This document shows positions 49,049-57,980 of a DNA stretch of 64,000 nucleotides, one piece after another. The notes beneath the pieces were generated by a model. That model ran no database searches and was not told the DNA's origin. It worked only from the letters and a program-made list of their open reading frames with translations. The translations under genes were made by a program, and so were the position numbers. Positions within the stretch are counted from its first letter, which is position 1, and each line of letters starts with the position of its first letter. Location: assembly GCF_007096385.1 (NCBI RefSeq), contig NZ_VJWL01000001.1, forward strand, positions 1,095,288 through 1,159,287, in the 5' to 3' direction. Source of the DNA: Aliidiomarina halalkaliphila. GTDB lineage: Bacteria > Pseudomonadota > Gammaproteobacteria > Enterobacterales > Alteromonadaceae.

Positions 49049-50370
49049 CGTTGATCATGTATTTATTGCATCATATTCCGCTCCCTTTGCTGGTCGTGTT
49101 TCCGCTGGTGCTGGCTTGCTGTGTGCGCACCGACACCGCCCGCCGGCGCGGCTGGATGTTGATTGCTGCGCCCTTGCCGATGCTCCTCGCCGTTCTGCTT
49201 TGGTACGCACAGGGACAGCCGGAATTCATCACCGAGATACCCTGGCTCATGCTCGGTTTGCATTGGCGCTTTGATAATACGTTGGCCCCGATTCTGTTAA
49301 TGACGGTTCTGCTATGGACCGTCGCCGGCATCTATGTGTGGCAGCAACTGCGCGATAACAGTGCCGATCAACAACCCCATATCGCCCGTTACATCCGCTG
49401 CTGGCTGCTCACTTTGAGCGGTAACATTGGCCTTTTGGTGGCGGGTGACATTGCCTCCTTTTACACCTTGTTTGCCTTGATGACATTCGCCGCCTTTGGG
49501 CTTGTGATTCACACACAAACCCCAAATGCTTTGTTTGCCGGTAAAGTTTATATTCTGTTAGCGGTGATTGGCGAAGGCCTGTTGCTCAGCGGACTCATCT
49601 GGGGTGCCGCCCACGCCGCCGCCGGTGAACTCACGCCTACCGCGCCGCTCATTTCCAGCTTACCCGCCGCTATTGCCGCCAGTGCCAACGGTGTCTGGAT
49701 CGCCTTACTGCTGTTCTTAGGTTTTGGCGTAAAGGCTGGTTTGGCAGGCTTACATTGGTGGTTGCCATTAGCGCACCCAGTAGCGCCAACGCCTGCCAGT
49801 GCTGTACTCAGTGGCGCCATGATTAAAGCCGGTTTGGTGGGATGGCTACTCACCTTGCCTCTTGGTGATTTTGCCGCCGGTGGTAACTTTGCAAACGTGG
49901 CATCTTTGGCGGTGATACTCGGTTTGATCGGTGCTTTCGGGGCCGCGTTGATGGGCGTGTTCGCGAAAAAAGCGAAAGCGGTATTGGCTTATTCGAGCGT
50001 AAGCCAGATGGGCATGATTACCGTGATGTTAGGCACCGGCTGGCTTTACGACGCCGCTTGGGAGGCGATTCTCGCCGCCATTGTGGTGTTCGCCGTGCAT
50101 CATGGCTTTAATAAAGGCGTGCTCTTCTTTGGTGTTGGTTGGGTCAGTGCTCTAAGCGGACGCGCCGCCACGCTCATGCTCGTGTTCCTACTGATCCCCG
50201 CTCTAAACCTTATCGGCGTGCCCTTCAGCAGCGGCGAATATGCCAAAGATCTGTTTAAGCACGTGATCGCCGACCTTCCCGTCGGCCTCCTCTACCCCAT
50301 TTTCAGCGCCGGCGCCCTCGCCACCACCGCCCTCATGGCCCGCTACTTCTACCTCTTGCGCAAACACTAA
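49045..50370 (+). CDS. Third NuoL/M/N-like subunit of the Mrp operon, missing the segment 5 Glu
   Basis: A 441-residue proton-channel-type protein with about thirteen membrane segments. It keeps the Lys/His line (FGVKAGLAGLHWWLPLAHPVAP) and MIKAGLVG, AYSSVSQMGMITVM and HHGFNKGVLFF, but at segment 5, where the two other subunits have FELL/LELL, it reads YTLFALMTFAAF, so the key Glu is gone. It may be a structural or partly uncoupled third channel. CAGGAG precedes the ATG. It is the last gene of the operon. Confidence 0.87.
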   Translation: MTLIMYLLHHIPLPLLVVFPLVLACCVRTDTARRRGWMLIAAPLPMLLAVLLWYAQGQPEFITEIPWLMLGLHWRFDNTLAPILLMTVLLWTVAGIYVWQQLRDNSADQQPHIARYIRCWLLTLSGNIGLLVAGDIASFYTLFALMTFAAFGLVIHTQTPNALFAGKVYILLAVIGEGLLLSGLIWGAAHAAAGELTPTAPLISSLPAAIAASANGVWIALLLFLGFGVKAGLAGLHWWLPLAHPVAPTPASAVLSGAMIKAGLVGWLLTLPLGDFAAGGNFANVASLAVILGLIGAFGAALMGVFAKKAKAVLAYSSVSQMGMITVMLGTGWLYDAAWEAILAAIVVFAVHHGFNKGVLFFGVGWVSALSGRAATLMLVFLLIPALNLIGVPFSSGEYAKDLFKHVIADLPVGLLYPIFSAGALATTALMARYFYLLRKH

Positions 50371-50379
50371 GCGTACAAA

Positions 50380-50515
50380 CAACAATTCCACCCCAGGGGT
50401 GAAACTCCCATAAAACGCAATCTCCGCCAGCACCTTCAACCACAGGGATCCTTAAGCTTAACAGAGCCTCCCAGCCTGTTTTAACAGTTCTACCCCTGGG
50501 GCGGAATTGTGTTTT
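50380..50515. repeat. Family B pair with centre
   Basis: Cores at 50391 and 50493, 102 bp apart, with CAATCTCCGCCAGCACC in between. The first core lies 20 bases after the stop of the last Mrp gene. Confidence 0.88.
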
Positions 50516-50563
50516 TAGTAAAGTTCTGCGATGCTGATTTATCGGGTTTTAGGAGCTTCTCAT

Positions 50564-51157
50564 ATGCTGGCTTTCACCAAGAAAATAATCATCGCCCTAT
50601 TTATACTTGCCCTGTTCGGGGCTCCTGCGCAAGCCGAGGAGTTTCATCCTGTGGTTGCCGAGTATGTAAGCCATGAAATGATTCCCTGTGAGCATTCTGA
50701 TGAGTTGATTTACTGCATCAACGACATCTACCACTATCGCTATCGCATTGTTGAAAGCCATTCACCCATGCTCGCAGCGGGTGATGTAATAAGCGCACTC
50801 TTTACCAGCTCCCATCACTACCCGGCATTTATGGAAGAACGTTTCACCTACTTTCTGCTCATGCGACACAATGACCAGTGGGTTATCGATGATTTCCTTT
50901 GGAGCTTTATCTACCGCACGAGCGATAATCAATTTGCGGAATGTGGCTGCTCATTGTTGGAAGGACGGGTCGATGATCCGCCACAAGATTTATGTCAGCT
51001 AGCAACTTTCCAGCCGCGTATTCAGATCGATATCACACACGCCAGCGCCTATGGCCGGGCTAAATATGAAGAGAATCCGGCATGGGCTGTTAATGGGAAT
51101 ACCGCACTGTGTACACGCGGTATTTATACTAAGGACCTACCGAAACTGTTTTTATAG
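50564..51157 (+). CDS. Hypothetical exported protein, 197 residues
   Basis: Not recognised. A clear signal peptide (KKIIIALFILALFGAPAQA, cut before EEFHP) gives a mature periplasmic protein of about 175 residues with several cysteines (PCEHSDELIYC, CGCSLLEG, DLCQL, LCTRG), suggesting disulfides. Aromatic and acidic residues are frequent (HYRYRIVESH, EERFTYFLLMRHNDQWVIDDFLW). The ATG at 50564 has AGGAG upstream. It stands between the Mrp operon and tRNA-Ser with no evident partner. Confidence 0.72.
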   Translation: MLAFTKKIIIALFILALFGAPAQAEEFHPVVAEYVSHEMIPCEHSDELIYCINDIYHYRYRIVESHSPMLAAGDVISALFTSSHHYPAFMEERFTYFLLMRHNDQWVIDDFLWSFIYRTSDNQFAECGCSLLEGRVDDPPQDLCQLATFQPRIQIDITHASAYGRAKYEENPAWAVNGNTALCTRGIYTKDLPKLFL

Positions 51158-51198
51158 CCCGCAGCGCGGGGTATTTACCGAAAAATTCACGCTTTCCC

Positions 51199-51227
51199 TT
51201 GATTCCAAGGAGCGAATTCCCTAACAT
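51199..51227 (+). promoter_or_regulatory. Promoter of tRNA-Ser
   Basis: TTGATT (51199-51204), 17-base spacer, TAACAT (51222-51227), then a GC-rich discriminator (AGCGCGGC) typical of stable RNA promoters. The tRNA starts 14 bases later. Confidence 0.6.
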
Positions 51228-51240
51228 AGCGCGGCTTGCA

Positions 51241-51331
51241 GGAGAGGTGTCCGAGTGGCTGAAGGAGCACGCCTGGAAAGTGTGTATACGGTAACCCCGT
51301 ATCGAGGGTTCGAATCCCTCTCTCTCCGCCA
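51241..51331 (+). tRNA. tRNA-Ser (anticodon GGA)
   Basis: A 91-base class II tRNA with a long variable arm. Acceptor GGAGAGG pairs with TCTCTCC, the anticodon loop is CTGGAAA (GGA, reads UCC/UCU), the T loop is GGTTCGAATCC, and CCA is encoded. Confidence 0.95.
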
Positions 51332-51335
51332 GAAT

Positions 51336-51372
51336 AACGAAAAAACCCGCCTTTACGGCGGGTTTTTTCGTT
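51336..51372 (+). terminator. Terminator after tRNA-Ser
   Basis: A perfect 16-bp stem (51336-51351 with 51357-51372; A6-CCCGCC/GGCGGG-T6) and a five-base loop. The A and T runs make it able to work in both directions. Confidence 0.88.
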
Positions 51373-51380
51373 ATTGCGGA

Positions 51381-51474
51381 CGAGGGATGGTGATGAAGAA
51401 CCCTTCGGTTCGACAAATTGGCAGGAAGCGAATTTGCACGCGCGAACGAGGGATGGCGATGAAGAACCCTTCGG
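51381..51474. repeat. Direct repeat of 28 bp, two copies
   Basis: CGAGGGATGG(T/C)GATGAAGAA followed by CCCTTCGG occurs at 51381-51408 and 51447-51474, with one mismatch and a 66-base period. It lies between tRNA-Ser and the stop of the next minus-strand gene. Its origin is not clear. Confidence 0.7.
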
Positions 51475-51480
51475 CCTGCA

Positions 51481-52008
51481 TCATTTAATAACTGCATCTT
51501 GCTTTGTGTGCTCTAAATTCTCACTACCGATGGCATCGGGATCTTCTGCCCCCGAAAAATCCTCCATTGAAAATCCAGCATAAGAAAACATATCTCTACT
51601 CTTATTAGCGAATTCTTCAAGCTTACGTGCACCTCTCTTTAAGGCTTCATCAATTAAGAGCTCGTCAATTTTCTTCAGATCGTACGCAAAATCATTTTTA
51701 ATTAGGTGAGTTGATAACGTAGAGAAACTGCTTGATAAAATAAAGTGCGCATCGCTGCCAAATTCAACTCGCTCAAGGGCTTCGGCGACTGCACAGATGG
51801 CAATAGTTACGCTTTTAGGACGAGGCCCTATTTTTCCAGAATAAGTTTGTTTGTTTAGTTCCCACGAGTGTTCAATGATTTTACGCGCAAATGCCTTGTA
51901 GTCTCCTACTGAAAGATGCGCGTTATACCGCAACTCTTCCTCAACGATCTGCTCTAGAACTGTCGCGGCTTGGGCCATTCGCCACATATTTTTTAGGCTT
52001 TTAAACAT
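51481..52008 (-). CDS. Hypothetical protein, 175 residues
   Basis: Not recognised. A mostly helical soluble protein, with LEQIVEEELRYNAHLSVGDYKAF near the N terminus in outline (key: EEELRYN), a hydrophobic middle (SVTIAICAVAEALERVEFG), and an acidic C terminus (MEDFSGAEDPDAIGSE). The ATG at 52008 with AGAGAG upstream is preferred. It is AT-richer than its neighbours, which could reflect later acquisition. No partner genes. Confidence 0.6.
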   Translation of the reverse strand: MFKSLKNMWRMAQAATVLEQIVEEELRYNAHLSVGDYKAFARKIIEHSWELNKQTYSGKIGPRPKSVTIAICAVAEALERVEFGSDAHFILSSSFSTLSTHLIKNDFAYDLKKIDELLIDEALKRGARKLEEFANKSRDMFSYAGFSMEDFSGAEDPDAIGSENLEHTKQDAVIK

Positions 52009-52135
52009 CAAAAGTCTCTCTTTAGCTATCTATATTGTAAGCTTCAGATTTTAATAGAAAAAATAGCGCCGACTCAAGTTTATACGTGTGTTAATCAAAG
52101 GGTTGCGGTTAGACAGAAAACGCTTGTAGAGCCCG

Positions 52136-52366
52136 CTACAACCGCTTTCCAATCTTCTCGCTCAAGCTCCGAATACGCTGGGCGCCCAGTAACACCAATA
52201 GTGCTGCAATGGGCCAGGCGATGTAGAACGCCGTCCACCAGCGCCCGAGAAAGCCTTCGCCTAAGCCGGTATTAATCCAAGTGATTAATCCTGTCATCAG
52301 AAATGCCATATACAGTGACATCAACACGGGAAATACTAATTTCTTCAAAACTCTTGCTCCGCTCAT
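52136..52366 (-). CDS. DUF2798 family membrane protein
   Basis: A 76-residue protein with two membrane segments (FPVLMSLYMAFLMTGLITW and FYIAWPIAALLVLLGAQ) separated by a short loop with GRWWTAF. This pattern and length match DUF2798, a family of unknown function. The ribosome site is weak. Confidence 0.75.
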   Translation of the reverse strand: MSGARVLKKLVFPVLMSLYMAFLMTGLITWINTGLGEGFLGRWWTAFYIAWPIAALLVLLGAQRIRSLSEKIGKRL

Positions 52367-52444
52367 TCATGATGCTGCGATTATGCGGGAGGCCCGCGCA
52401 AACCTCCAGCTAACTTTATGGATTGCTAATATTCAAAAAATGAA

Positions 52445-52909
52445 TCATGCGCGGCTGAAGTAAAGAATCATCCCGATAAAAATCACGATCGGATAAATAA
52501 ATAAGGCACGCACATCGGGATACCACCAGCTGTGCGCCTCGGCCACGTAAATAAACAGCACGTTGGCGACCCCGATATTCGCCAATGCCGCCGCAAACCA
52601 AGTAGCACTGAGCATGTCGTGATCATGTTCGGTTTCGGAGCGGCTATCTCGCTCGCGGTTTTGTCGTTGTTTATTCACGCTATCTTTGTAGGCGGCGAAG
52701 CAGATCAAGGCACCCGCGGCAGGCAACACCCATAAGTGTACTTTACTCGAGAAGCCGCGAAAGCTTCCATCAATATGAAAGTTCTGCTGCATCAGCTCCG
52801 GCAAACTTGGGTATATCAGGGATAAACTTATCAGAGTGAATGCAAGCACGCACAAAGCCAGCGCGCGATACCAACGAAAGTGATGACGCCAGTCGGTTTT
52901 AGGCTTCAT
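52445..52909 (-). CDS. DUF1648-like membrane protein, 154 residues
   Basis: About four membrane segments. The region after the first (SLPELMQQNFHIDGSFRGFSSK) resembles the DUF1648 pattern of LPxxxPxHFNxxGxPDxWxSK, found in membrane proteins such as SdpI-like ones. A charged cytosolic or periplasmic loop (KQRQNRERDSRSETEHDHD) divides the two halves. Function unknown. It lies 18 bases after the SLC13 gene and is probably cotranscribed with it. Confidence 0.65.
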   Translation of the reverse strand: MKPKTDWRHHFRWYRALALCVLAFTLISLSLIYPSLPELMQQNFHIDGSFRGFSSKVHLWVLPAAGALICFAAYKDSVNKQRQNRERDSRSETEHDHDMLSATWFAAALANIGVANVLFIYVAEAHSWWYPDVRALFIYPIVIFIGMILYFSRA

Positions 52910-52927
52910 GGCATATCCTTATCCACA

Positions 52928-54316
52928 TCACACAAACACCATTGCCACAATGGTAATCACCCCAGCCAGCAGTACATTCAGCACCACCCCTTCCCGCGCC
53001 ATTTCTTTAATGGTTATTTTCTCTGACGCGAACACGATGGAGTTGGGCGGCGTGGCTACGGGCATACAAAACGCGCAACTACAGGCAATCACCGCTGGGA
53101 TCATCAGAAGCTCAATGGGCAAACCAGCGGAACCGGCGGTGGCCGCCAAGATCGGCATCAACAGCGTTGCTGTGGCGGTATTGGAGGTCACTTCCGTGAG
53201 GAAAGATACACTCAACGCGAGCAGGAAAATCAGCAGCCAGATGGGAATGCCAATCATGCCGCTTAGTCCCGCGCCAATAATGTCGCTGAGGCCCGAGGCC
53301 ATAACCCCGGCTGCCAAACAGATCCCGCCTGCGAATAGAAGTAAAATTCCCCAGGGAATATTTACCGCTTGTTCCCACGTAAGTAAGCGCCCACCTTGGC
53401 CGTTACTCACCACGAACATGGCTACCACGCCGGCTAAGGCAATGGTGCTGTCGCCTACGCCGCTAACGCCGGTAAAACCCGTCCAGCCCCCAAAGGGCTC
53501 AGTGCGAAATACCCATAAGAAGATCACTGCACCAAACACCATTAACACGCGTTTTTCGTAGCGGGTGATCGGGCCTTGGGTCGGCAATTCTAAGGGCATG
53601 GATAGTTTTAGGCCGCGCGTTAGCCACCAACCGATTACCGGCAGGCCGAGCACAACCATGGGAATACCAATTTGCATCCAGCGACCAAAACCGAAGGTTT
53701 CGCCGGAGTAGGTTTCATAGATAGATGCGAAGATGAGATTGGGAGGCGTACCGATCAGTGTGGCCACGCCACCTAAGGATGCAGAATAGGCCAAACCCAG
53801 CAAAAGCGCACGTTGGAATCGATGATTATCACTGGCATCGGCCATGGCCAAGGCGACGGGCAGTAGGGCAAGCACTGCGGCGGTATTGGAGATCCACATG
53901 GACAACACCGCCACCGCCAACATAAATGACAACACAATGCGACGACCTTCGGTGACGCCAATCCAGCTCACCAAAGTGAGTGCAATGCGTTTATGCACAC
54001 CGCTTGCTTCCACGGCCTTGGCCAACATAAATGCGCCCATAAAGAGCACAATCACGTGGTCGCCTAAGGCGCCGCTGGCCTCACGAAAATCGAGAATCCC
54101 ACCGAGCGGTAGCAAAACGAAAGGCAGTAAGGAAGTGACGGGCAACGGCAGTGCTTCGGTAATCCACCACCACGCGACCCAGACAACAACCGCCAGTGTC
54201 CACGACGCTTGCGGCGGCATGCCTGCCAGCGTTGCAATCAACCACGCTAATAGCGCGACGACGGGGCCAATGGCGATATGGTTTGCTTTGAATGATTGCG
54301 ACATGGCGCCAACCAT
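52928..54316 (-). CDS. SLC13/DASS family sodium-anion symporter
   Basis: A 462-residue inner-membrane transporter of the divalent anion/sodium symporter family. Both SNT sodium sites are visible: SLGGVATLIGTPPNLIFAS in the first half and TEVTSNTATATLLMPIL in the second. About eleven membrane segments. Relatives carry succinate, malate, fumarate, citrate or sulfate; the motifs fit a dicarboxylate carrier, but the substrate is not fixed by sequence. AAGGAA precedes the ATG at 54316. Confidence 0.92.
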   Translation of the reverse strand: MVGAMSQSFKANHIAIGPVVALLAWLIATLAGMPPQASWTLAVVVWVAWWWITEALPLPVTSLLPFVLLPLGGILDFREASGALGDHVIVLFMGAFMLAKAVEASGVHKRIALTLVSWIGVTEGRRIVLSFMLAVAVLSMWISNTAAVLALLPVALAMADASDNHRFQRALLLGLAYSASLGGVATLIGTPPNLIFASIYETYSGETFGFGRWMQIGIPMVVLGLPVIGWWLTRGLKLSMPLELPTQGPITRYEKRVLMVFGAVIFLWVFRTEPFGGWTGFTGVSGVGDSTIALAGVVAMFVVSNGQGGRLLTWEQAVNIPWGILLLFAGGICLAAGVMASGLSDIIGAGLSGMIGIPIWLLIFLLALSVSFLTEVTSNTATATLLMPILAATAGSAGLPIELLMIPAVIACSCAFCMPVATPPNSIVFASEKITIKEMAREGVVLNVLLAGVITIVAMVFV

Positions 54317-54480
54317 AGTTATTCCTTGTCGTGTTCTTGTTGTTTTTTCCGATTATACCTGCGTGAGAGCATAGCACCAGCAAGGATTGAACGATGCATC
54401 AGAAGCTTGATCCACGTCATATCAGGGAATTTCGGCGACGATATACTGATGCTATCAACTTAGTAAGGAGGAACTCGCAA

Positions 54481-54606
54481 TGAATCTATGGCGTGAGTTT
54501 TTAAGTGACCCAGTGATTTTCTTTTCATTCACTGGCTTAGCGGTGGTGTTAGGGATTTGTATTTTCTACGCGATCTACTTTATCTACAAAGTACAACACG
54601 CGGAAT
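54481..54606 (+). CDS. Small single-span membrane protein, 41 residues
   Basis: A 41-codon frame with a strong ribosome site (AAGGAGG, 7 bases before the ATG). It opens MNLWREFLSDPVIFFS and has one membrane segment (GLAVVLGICIFYAIYFIY) and a short polar end. The layout recalls DUF3149-type small proteins of gammaproteobacteria; this is a resemblance in pattern and I could not test it. A family A repeat follows 7 bases after the stop. Confidence 0.7.
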
Positions 54607-54611
54607 AGTCA

Positions 54612-54632
54612 TACTCAACGCGATGCGTTGGC
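54612..54632. repeat. Family A dyad, one copy between convergent stops
   Basis: TCAACGCGATGCGTTGG at 54614-54630. It sits between two convergent genes, 7 bases from one stop codon and one base from the other, and is the only element there. Confidence 0.8.
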
Positions 54633-55486
54633 TACTCGTAGGTGGGGTGTAGGAATTCGAAGCCAGTGGCGATTAAGCGAGCGTTAGATAAACGTTTGCT
54701 ACCGCGCGGCCCGATTTCATTTGAGCGCGGAAGCTGGCTAGCATCTACGCCGAGTCGTTTGGCCACGCGTTTTACATAATCTTCCGCCTGTAACGGCTCG
54801 TCGTCGGTGGCGAGGTACACATCTTCCATGGGCTCGTCGCTAAGCTTCAGCATCAACAAATGATCGAGCGCTCTGGCTAAGTCGTCTGCATGAATACGAT
54901 TAGTCCAGGCTGGCGTAATGGTGTAGGTGCCCTCTTCGATACTTTGCGCCATGCGCTCCCGTCCTGGACCGTAAATGCCCGACGCTCGCACAATCACATG
55001 GGGCAACCCGCAGTCCCGAAGTACATTCTCTGCCATTAGAAGTTGCTCGCCAGAAAAGCCCGTAGGCCGCGTTGGTGTTTGCTCATCTACCCATTCCCCA
55101 TCGCGCTCGCCATAAACAGCGGTGCTCGAAACATAAAGTACCGTAGGCAACATTGCTGCAGAAAAATCTTTCATGGCGGCGAGCATGGTGCGCACCGGCA
55201 CCACATAGCCTTGCTGATAACCCAGCTCGGTATAAGCACTTGGCGTCAGGGTAAAAATAATGGCGTCGTAGCGGTTTTGCAGGATTCGGTGCCAGTCGTC
55301 AATGGCGCAAGCATCCCCCTGCACCAAAGAAAATTCTGGGCTGTGGGTATGTAATTCAGGAAGGTTGGCACGCTCCGGATGGCGACGCATACCGGTTACC
55401 GCGAAACCGCGATCGAGTAATAACGGCGTAAGGCGACAGGCAATGTCGCCATAGCCAACAAGAAGTACGCGGGGAGTTTCAGCCAT
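54632..55486 (-). CDS. YeeZ-like NAD(P)-dependent epimerase/dehydratase family protein
   Basis: A 284-residue Rossmann protein of the extended short-chain dehydrogenase type. The nucleotide motif is VLLVGYGDIACRLTPLL, the active site region is VLYVSSTAVYGERDG (YxxxK is not intact: the Tyr is followed by GERD), and IVRASGIYGPGRERM lies further on. The same pattern occurs in YeeZ of E. coli, whose reaction is unknown. The ATG at 55486 has AAGGA upstream. Confidence 0.82.
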   Translation of the reverse strand: MAETPRVLLVGYGDIACRLTPLLLDRGFAVTGMRRHPERANLPELHTHSPEFSLVQGDACAIDDWHRILQNRYDAIIFTLTPSAYTELGYQQGYVVPVRTMLAAMKDFSAAMLPTVLYVSSTAVYGERDGEWVDEQTPTRPTGFSGEQLLMAENVLRDCGLPHVIVRASGIYGPGRERMAQSIEEGTYTITPAWTNRIHADDLARALDHLLMLKLSDEPMEDVYLATDDEPLQAEDYVKRVAKRLGVDASQLPRSNEIGPRGSKRLSNARLIATGFEFLHPTYE

Positions 55487-55527
55487 TATCAATCCTTGCG
55501 GTGAAAGGAAGTACTCCCCTCAATGTA

Positions 55528-56571
55528 TCAGGGCTTGAGCGTTTTTGCGAAATCGAGCATGCGATTTAAAGGCAGCATTGCGCGTTCGCCCAGTTTGGCA
55601 TCCACATGAATTTCATGCATTTCACCACCCTCGGTGAGAGCGCTCTCAATGGCCGCTAAGCCATTCATTGCCATCCATGGGCAATGTGCGCAGCTACGAC
55701 AGGTTGCGCCGTTACCGCCCGTTGGAGCCTCAATGAAGTGCTTCTCCGGCGACAGTTGCTGCATTTTGTAGAAGATGCCTTTATCGGTCGCCACAATATA
55801 GCGCTCGTTCGGCATGGTTTGGCTGGCTTTGATCAACTGCGAGGTGGATCCCACTGCGTCGGCAATCTCGACCACTGCCGCTGGTGATTCCGGATGCACC
55901 AGCACGGCCGCATCGGGATACTGTGCTTTCAATTGACGCAACGAATTCGCTTTAAATTCATCGTGAACAATACACGCGCCCTGCCATAACAGCATGTCTG
56001 CGCCAGTTTTCTTCGCCAGATAGCCACCTAAATGGCGATCCGGTGCCCACAGAATTTTCTCGCCCTTGCTATCGAGGTGCTCAATTAGCTCTACTGCGAT
56101 AGATGAGGTGACAACCCAATCCGCGCGCGCCTTCACTGCCGCCGAAGTATTGGCATACACCACGACGGTGTGATCCGGGTGGGCATCACAAAATGCGGAG
56201 AATTCCTCGATCGGGCAACCCAAATCTAACGAACAGGTGGCTTCGAGGGTGGGCATCAACACGGTTTTCTCAGGCGTGAGAATTTTGGCTGTTTCGCCCA
56301 TAAAGCGTACACCGGCAACAATTAATGTTTTCGCCGAGTGATGGGCACCAAATCGGGCCATTTCTAGTGAATCAGCCACGCAACCGCCGGTCTCCTCGGC
56401 GAGTGCCTGGATTTCGGGATCGGTGTAATAGTGCGCCACTAACACTGCGTCTTTTTCTTTCAGCAGGGTTTTAATACGCTCCCGGTGCGCTGTTTTCTCA
56501 GCGTCCGTCAGCGGTTTTGGTTTCGCTGGAAAATCAAATTCCAACGGTGGCAATACCTGTGCCTGAGTCAT
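55528..56571 (-). CDS. nadA: Quinolinate synthase NadA
   Basis: A 347-residue [4Fe-4S] enzyme that condenses iminoaspartate with dihydroxyacetone phosphate to quinolinate in NAD synthesis. The three cluster cysteines can be placed in [22 protein letters not shown] and [33 protein letters not shown] and [19 protein letters not shown] are typical. The length equals E. coli NadA. It neighbours tRNA-Lys and Tol-Pal as in many gammaproteobacteria. Confidence 0.96.
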   Translation of the reverse strand: MTQAQVLPPLEFDFPAKPKPLTDAEKTAHRERIKTLLKEKDAVLVAHYYTDPEIQALAEETGGCVADSLEMARFGAHHSAKTLIVAGVRFMGETAKILTPEKTVLMPTLEATCSLDLGCPIEEFSAFCDAHPDHTVVVYANTSAAVKARADWVVTSSIAVELIEHLDSKGEKILWAPDRHLGGYLAKKTGADMLLWQGACIVHDEFKANSLRQLKAQYPDAAVLVHPESPAAVVEIADAVGSTSQLIKASQTMPNERYIVATDKGIFYKMQQLSPEKHFIEAPTGGNGATCRSCAHCPWMAMNGLAAIESALTEGGEMHEIHVDAKLGERAMLPLNRMLDFAKTLKP

Positions 56572-56755
56572 AGTACATCACACTCTTTGCAATCATCAGT
56601 TAACGGTGCGCCCCTGAGGGTGCGCGAAAGGTTCGCTAGTATAGCGATAATTGTGGAAAAATTCATCTGCTCTGTATGAACTTGGACTACGTGAAATCAC
56701 GTGAGTTTCGATCACTTTTTTGGGAATAATCAGAGGGTAGTAAACAAGCGAGAGA

Positions 56756-56831
56756 TGGTGGGTCGTGCAGGATTCGAACCTGCGACCAATTGATTAAAAG
56801 TCAACTGCTCTACCAACTGAGCTAACGACCC
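56756..56831 (-). tRNA. tRNA-Lys (anticodon TTT), distal copy
   Basis: A 76-base tRNA starting GGGTCGTTAGCTCAG with anticodon loop ACTTTTAAT, T loop GGTTCGAATCC, and CCA encoded. It is identical to the copy 40 bases upstream. Confidence 0.96.
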
Positions 56832-56871
56832 ATCTAACGAGATAGTGATTAAAGGCAAAATTTGGGAAAAG

Positions 56872-56947
56872 TGGTGGGTCGTGCAGGATTCGAACCTGCG
56901 ACCAATTGATTAAAAGTCAACTGCTCTACCAACTGAGCTAACGACCC
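56872..56947 (-). tRNA. tRNA-Lys (anticodon TTT), proximal copy
   Basis: The same 76-base tRNA-Lys, nearest to the promoter. The tandem pair suggests dosage or recent duplication. Confidence 0.96.
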
Positions 56948-57018
56948 GCTTTTCCAACACTGAACCCCGAAAATTGAGGAGCCAGCGCGTTATCAGAATG
57001 CCCTGACAACGGCGGCAT

Positions 57019-57046
57019 AGTTTACTGAATTATCGCGTTGATGCAA
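57019..57046 (-). promoter_or_regulatory. Promoter of the tRNA-Lys pair
   Basis: On the minus strand TTGCAT (57041-57046), 16-base spacer and TAAACT (57019-57024), followed by a GC-rich discriminator. Position suits a stable RNA promoter about 65 bases before the first tRNA. Confidence 0.5.
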
Positions 57047-57147
57047 GGACCAATCGCAGGTTATTTTTCAATTTTTTGGAATTTAGCCGCTTTTCGCGCA
57101 ATTAGTGAGCGGAGTCGCTATTTTCTCAACTTTTCTTTAACTTAATC

Positions 57148-57172
57148 GTACCCAACGCATCGCGTTGGGTAC
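57148..57172. repeat. Family A dyad, extended perfect palindrome
   Basis: GTACCCAACGC-ATC-GCGTTGGGTAC has 11-base arms, the longest in the family, and lies 6 bases from the cpoB stop. It shows that the full element is GTACCCAACGC with its mirror image. Confidence 0.85.
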
Positions 57173-57177
57173 CGTAA

Positions 57178-57951
57178 TTACAACGATTCCAACTGCCGTG
57201 CCGCAAGGCCGGCTTCAGTAGAGTTTGGATATTCGCTGCGAACGCGCTGGAAGAATGTGCGTGCTTGGCTGTTATTACCACGAGCCCGCTCAATCATTCC
57301 GAGTTTCAAAATACAATCGGCACGTTTGCTCGAATCCGGATGATTCTCTACCACATCGGTAAAATGACGCTTCGCTTCATCGTAGTTTTGGCTTGCGTAA
57401 TGTAACTGGCCCAGCCAATACAACGCATTACTGCGGTAAGTGGAGTTGGGATAGTTTTGTAAAAAAGCCTGAAACTCAGGGATGGCCTGGTCATAACGAC
57501 GCTCTTCTAGCACCAAACGCACGGCTCGGTCATAGGCTTCGTTCTCACTCAAATCATCAGAATAGGCGATATCAATGGTTGGCACGCTCGTGGGTGCCGC
57601 GCCACTGCGGGTAGCGCTGCCACCGCCGCCATTACGGATTTGCTGACCCAGCTGGTCGATTTCTTGGTAGATATCTCGCTGGCGTTGCAATATTTGGTCG
57701 AGCTGGAACGTGTGTTCTTCCGTAATCCCACGCAATTCGCTCACTTCACGATTTAAGCGATTCAATTGTTCAAGCATCGACATTTGGCCTTGTGTGCGCG
57801 CTTCTATTAAGCGCTCTAGGCGATCGAGCCGTTGGCTTGTGGTTTCGCTACCTTGGGCATTTGCCACACTCACTACAGGGGCGGGGCCAGATGCTAGAGC
57901 GACGCCGGCGAAGGTGAGTGCAATTGCCAATCCAGAAATTCTCATCAGCAT
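57178..57951 (-). CDS. cpoB: Tol-Pal cell division coordinator CpoB
   Basis: A 257-residue periplasmic protein (former YbgF). A signal peptide (RISGLAIALTFAGVALA) is followed by a coiled coil for trimerisation (RLDRLERLIEAR, LEQLNRLNREVSEL), a Gly-rich hinge (IRNGGGGSATRSG) and TPR repeats (YDQAIPEFQAFLQNYPNST, YDEAKRHFTDVVENHPDSS, ARTFFQRVRSEYPNS). It links outer-membrane constriction with peptidoglycan synthesis. The ATG at 57951 has GGAA upstream; the longer frame runs into the pal terminator. Confidence 0.94.
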   Translation of the reverse strand: MLMRISGLAIALTFAGVALASGPAPVVSVANAQGSETTSQRLDRLERLIEARTQGQMSMLEQLNRLNREVSELRGITEEHTFQLDQILQRQRDIYQEIDQLGQQIRNGGGGSATRSGAAPTSVPTIDIAYSDDLSENEAYDRAVRLVLEERRYDQAIPEFQAFLQNYPNSTYRSNALYWLGQLHYASQNYDEAKRHFTDVVENHPDSSKRADCILKLGMIERARGNNSQARTFFQRVRSEYPNSTEAGLAARQLESL

Positions 57952-57980
57952 AAGATTCCGTTTTATCGTGTCAGGTCCAG

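Noticed and set aside
51241..51480. Integration site at tRNA-Ser
   Set aside because: No copy of the tRNA 3' end was found downstream and there is no integrase gene.
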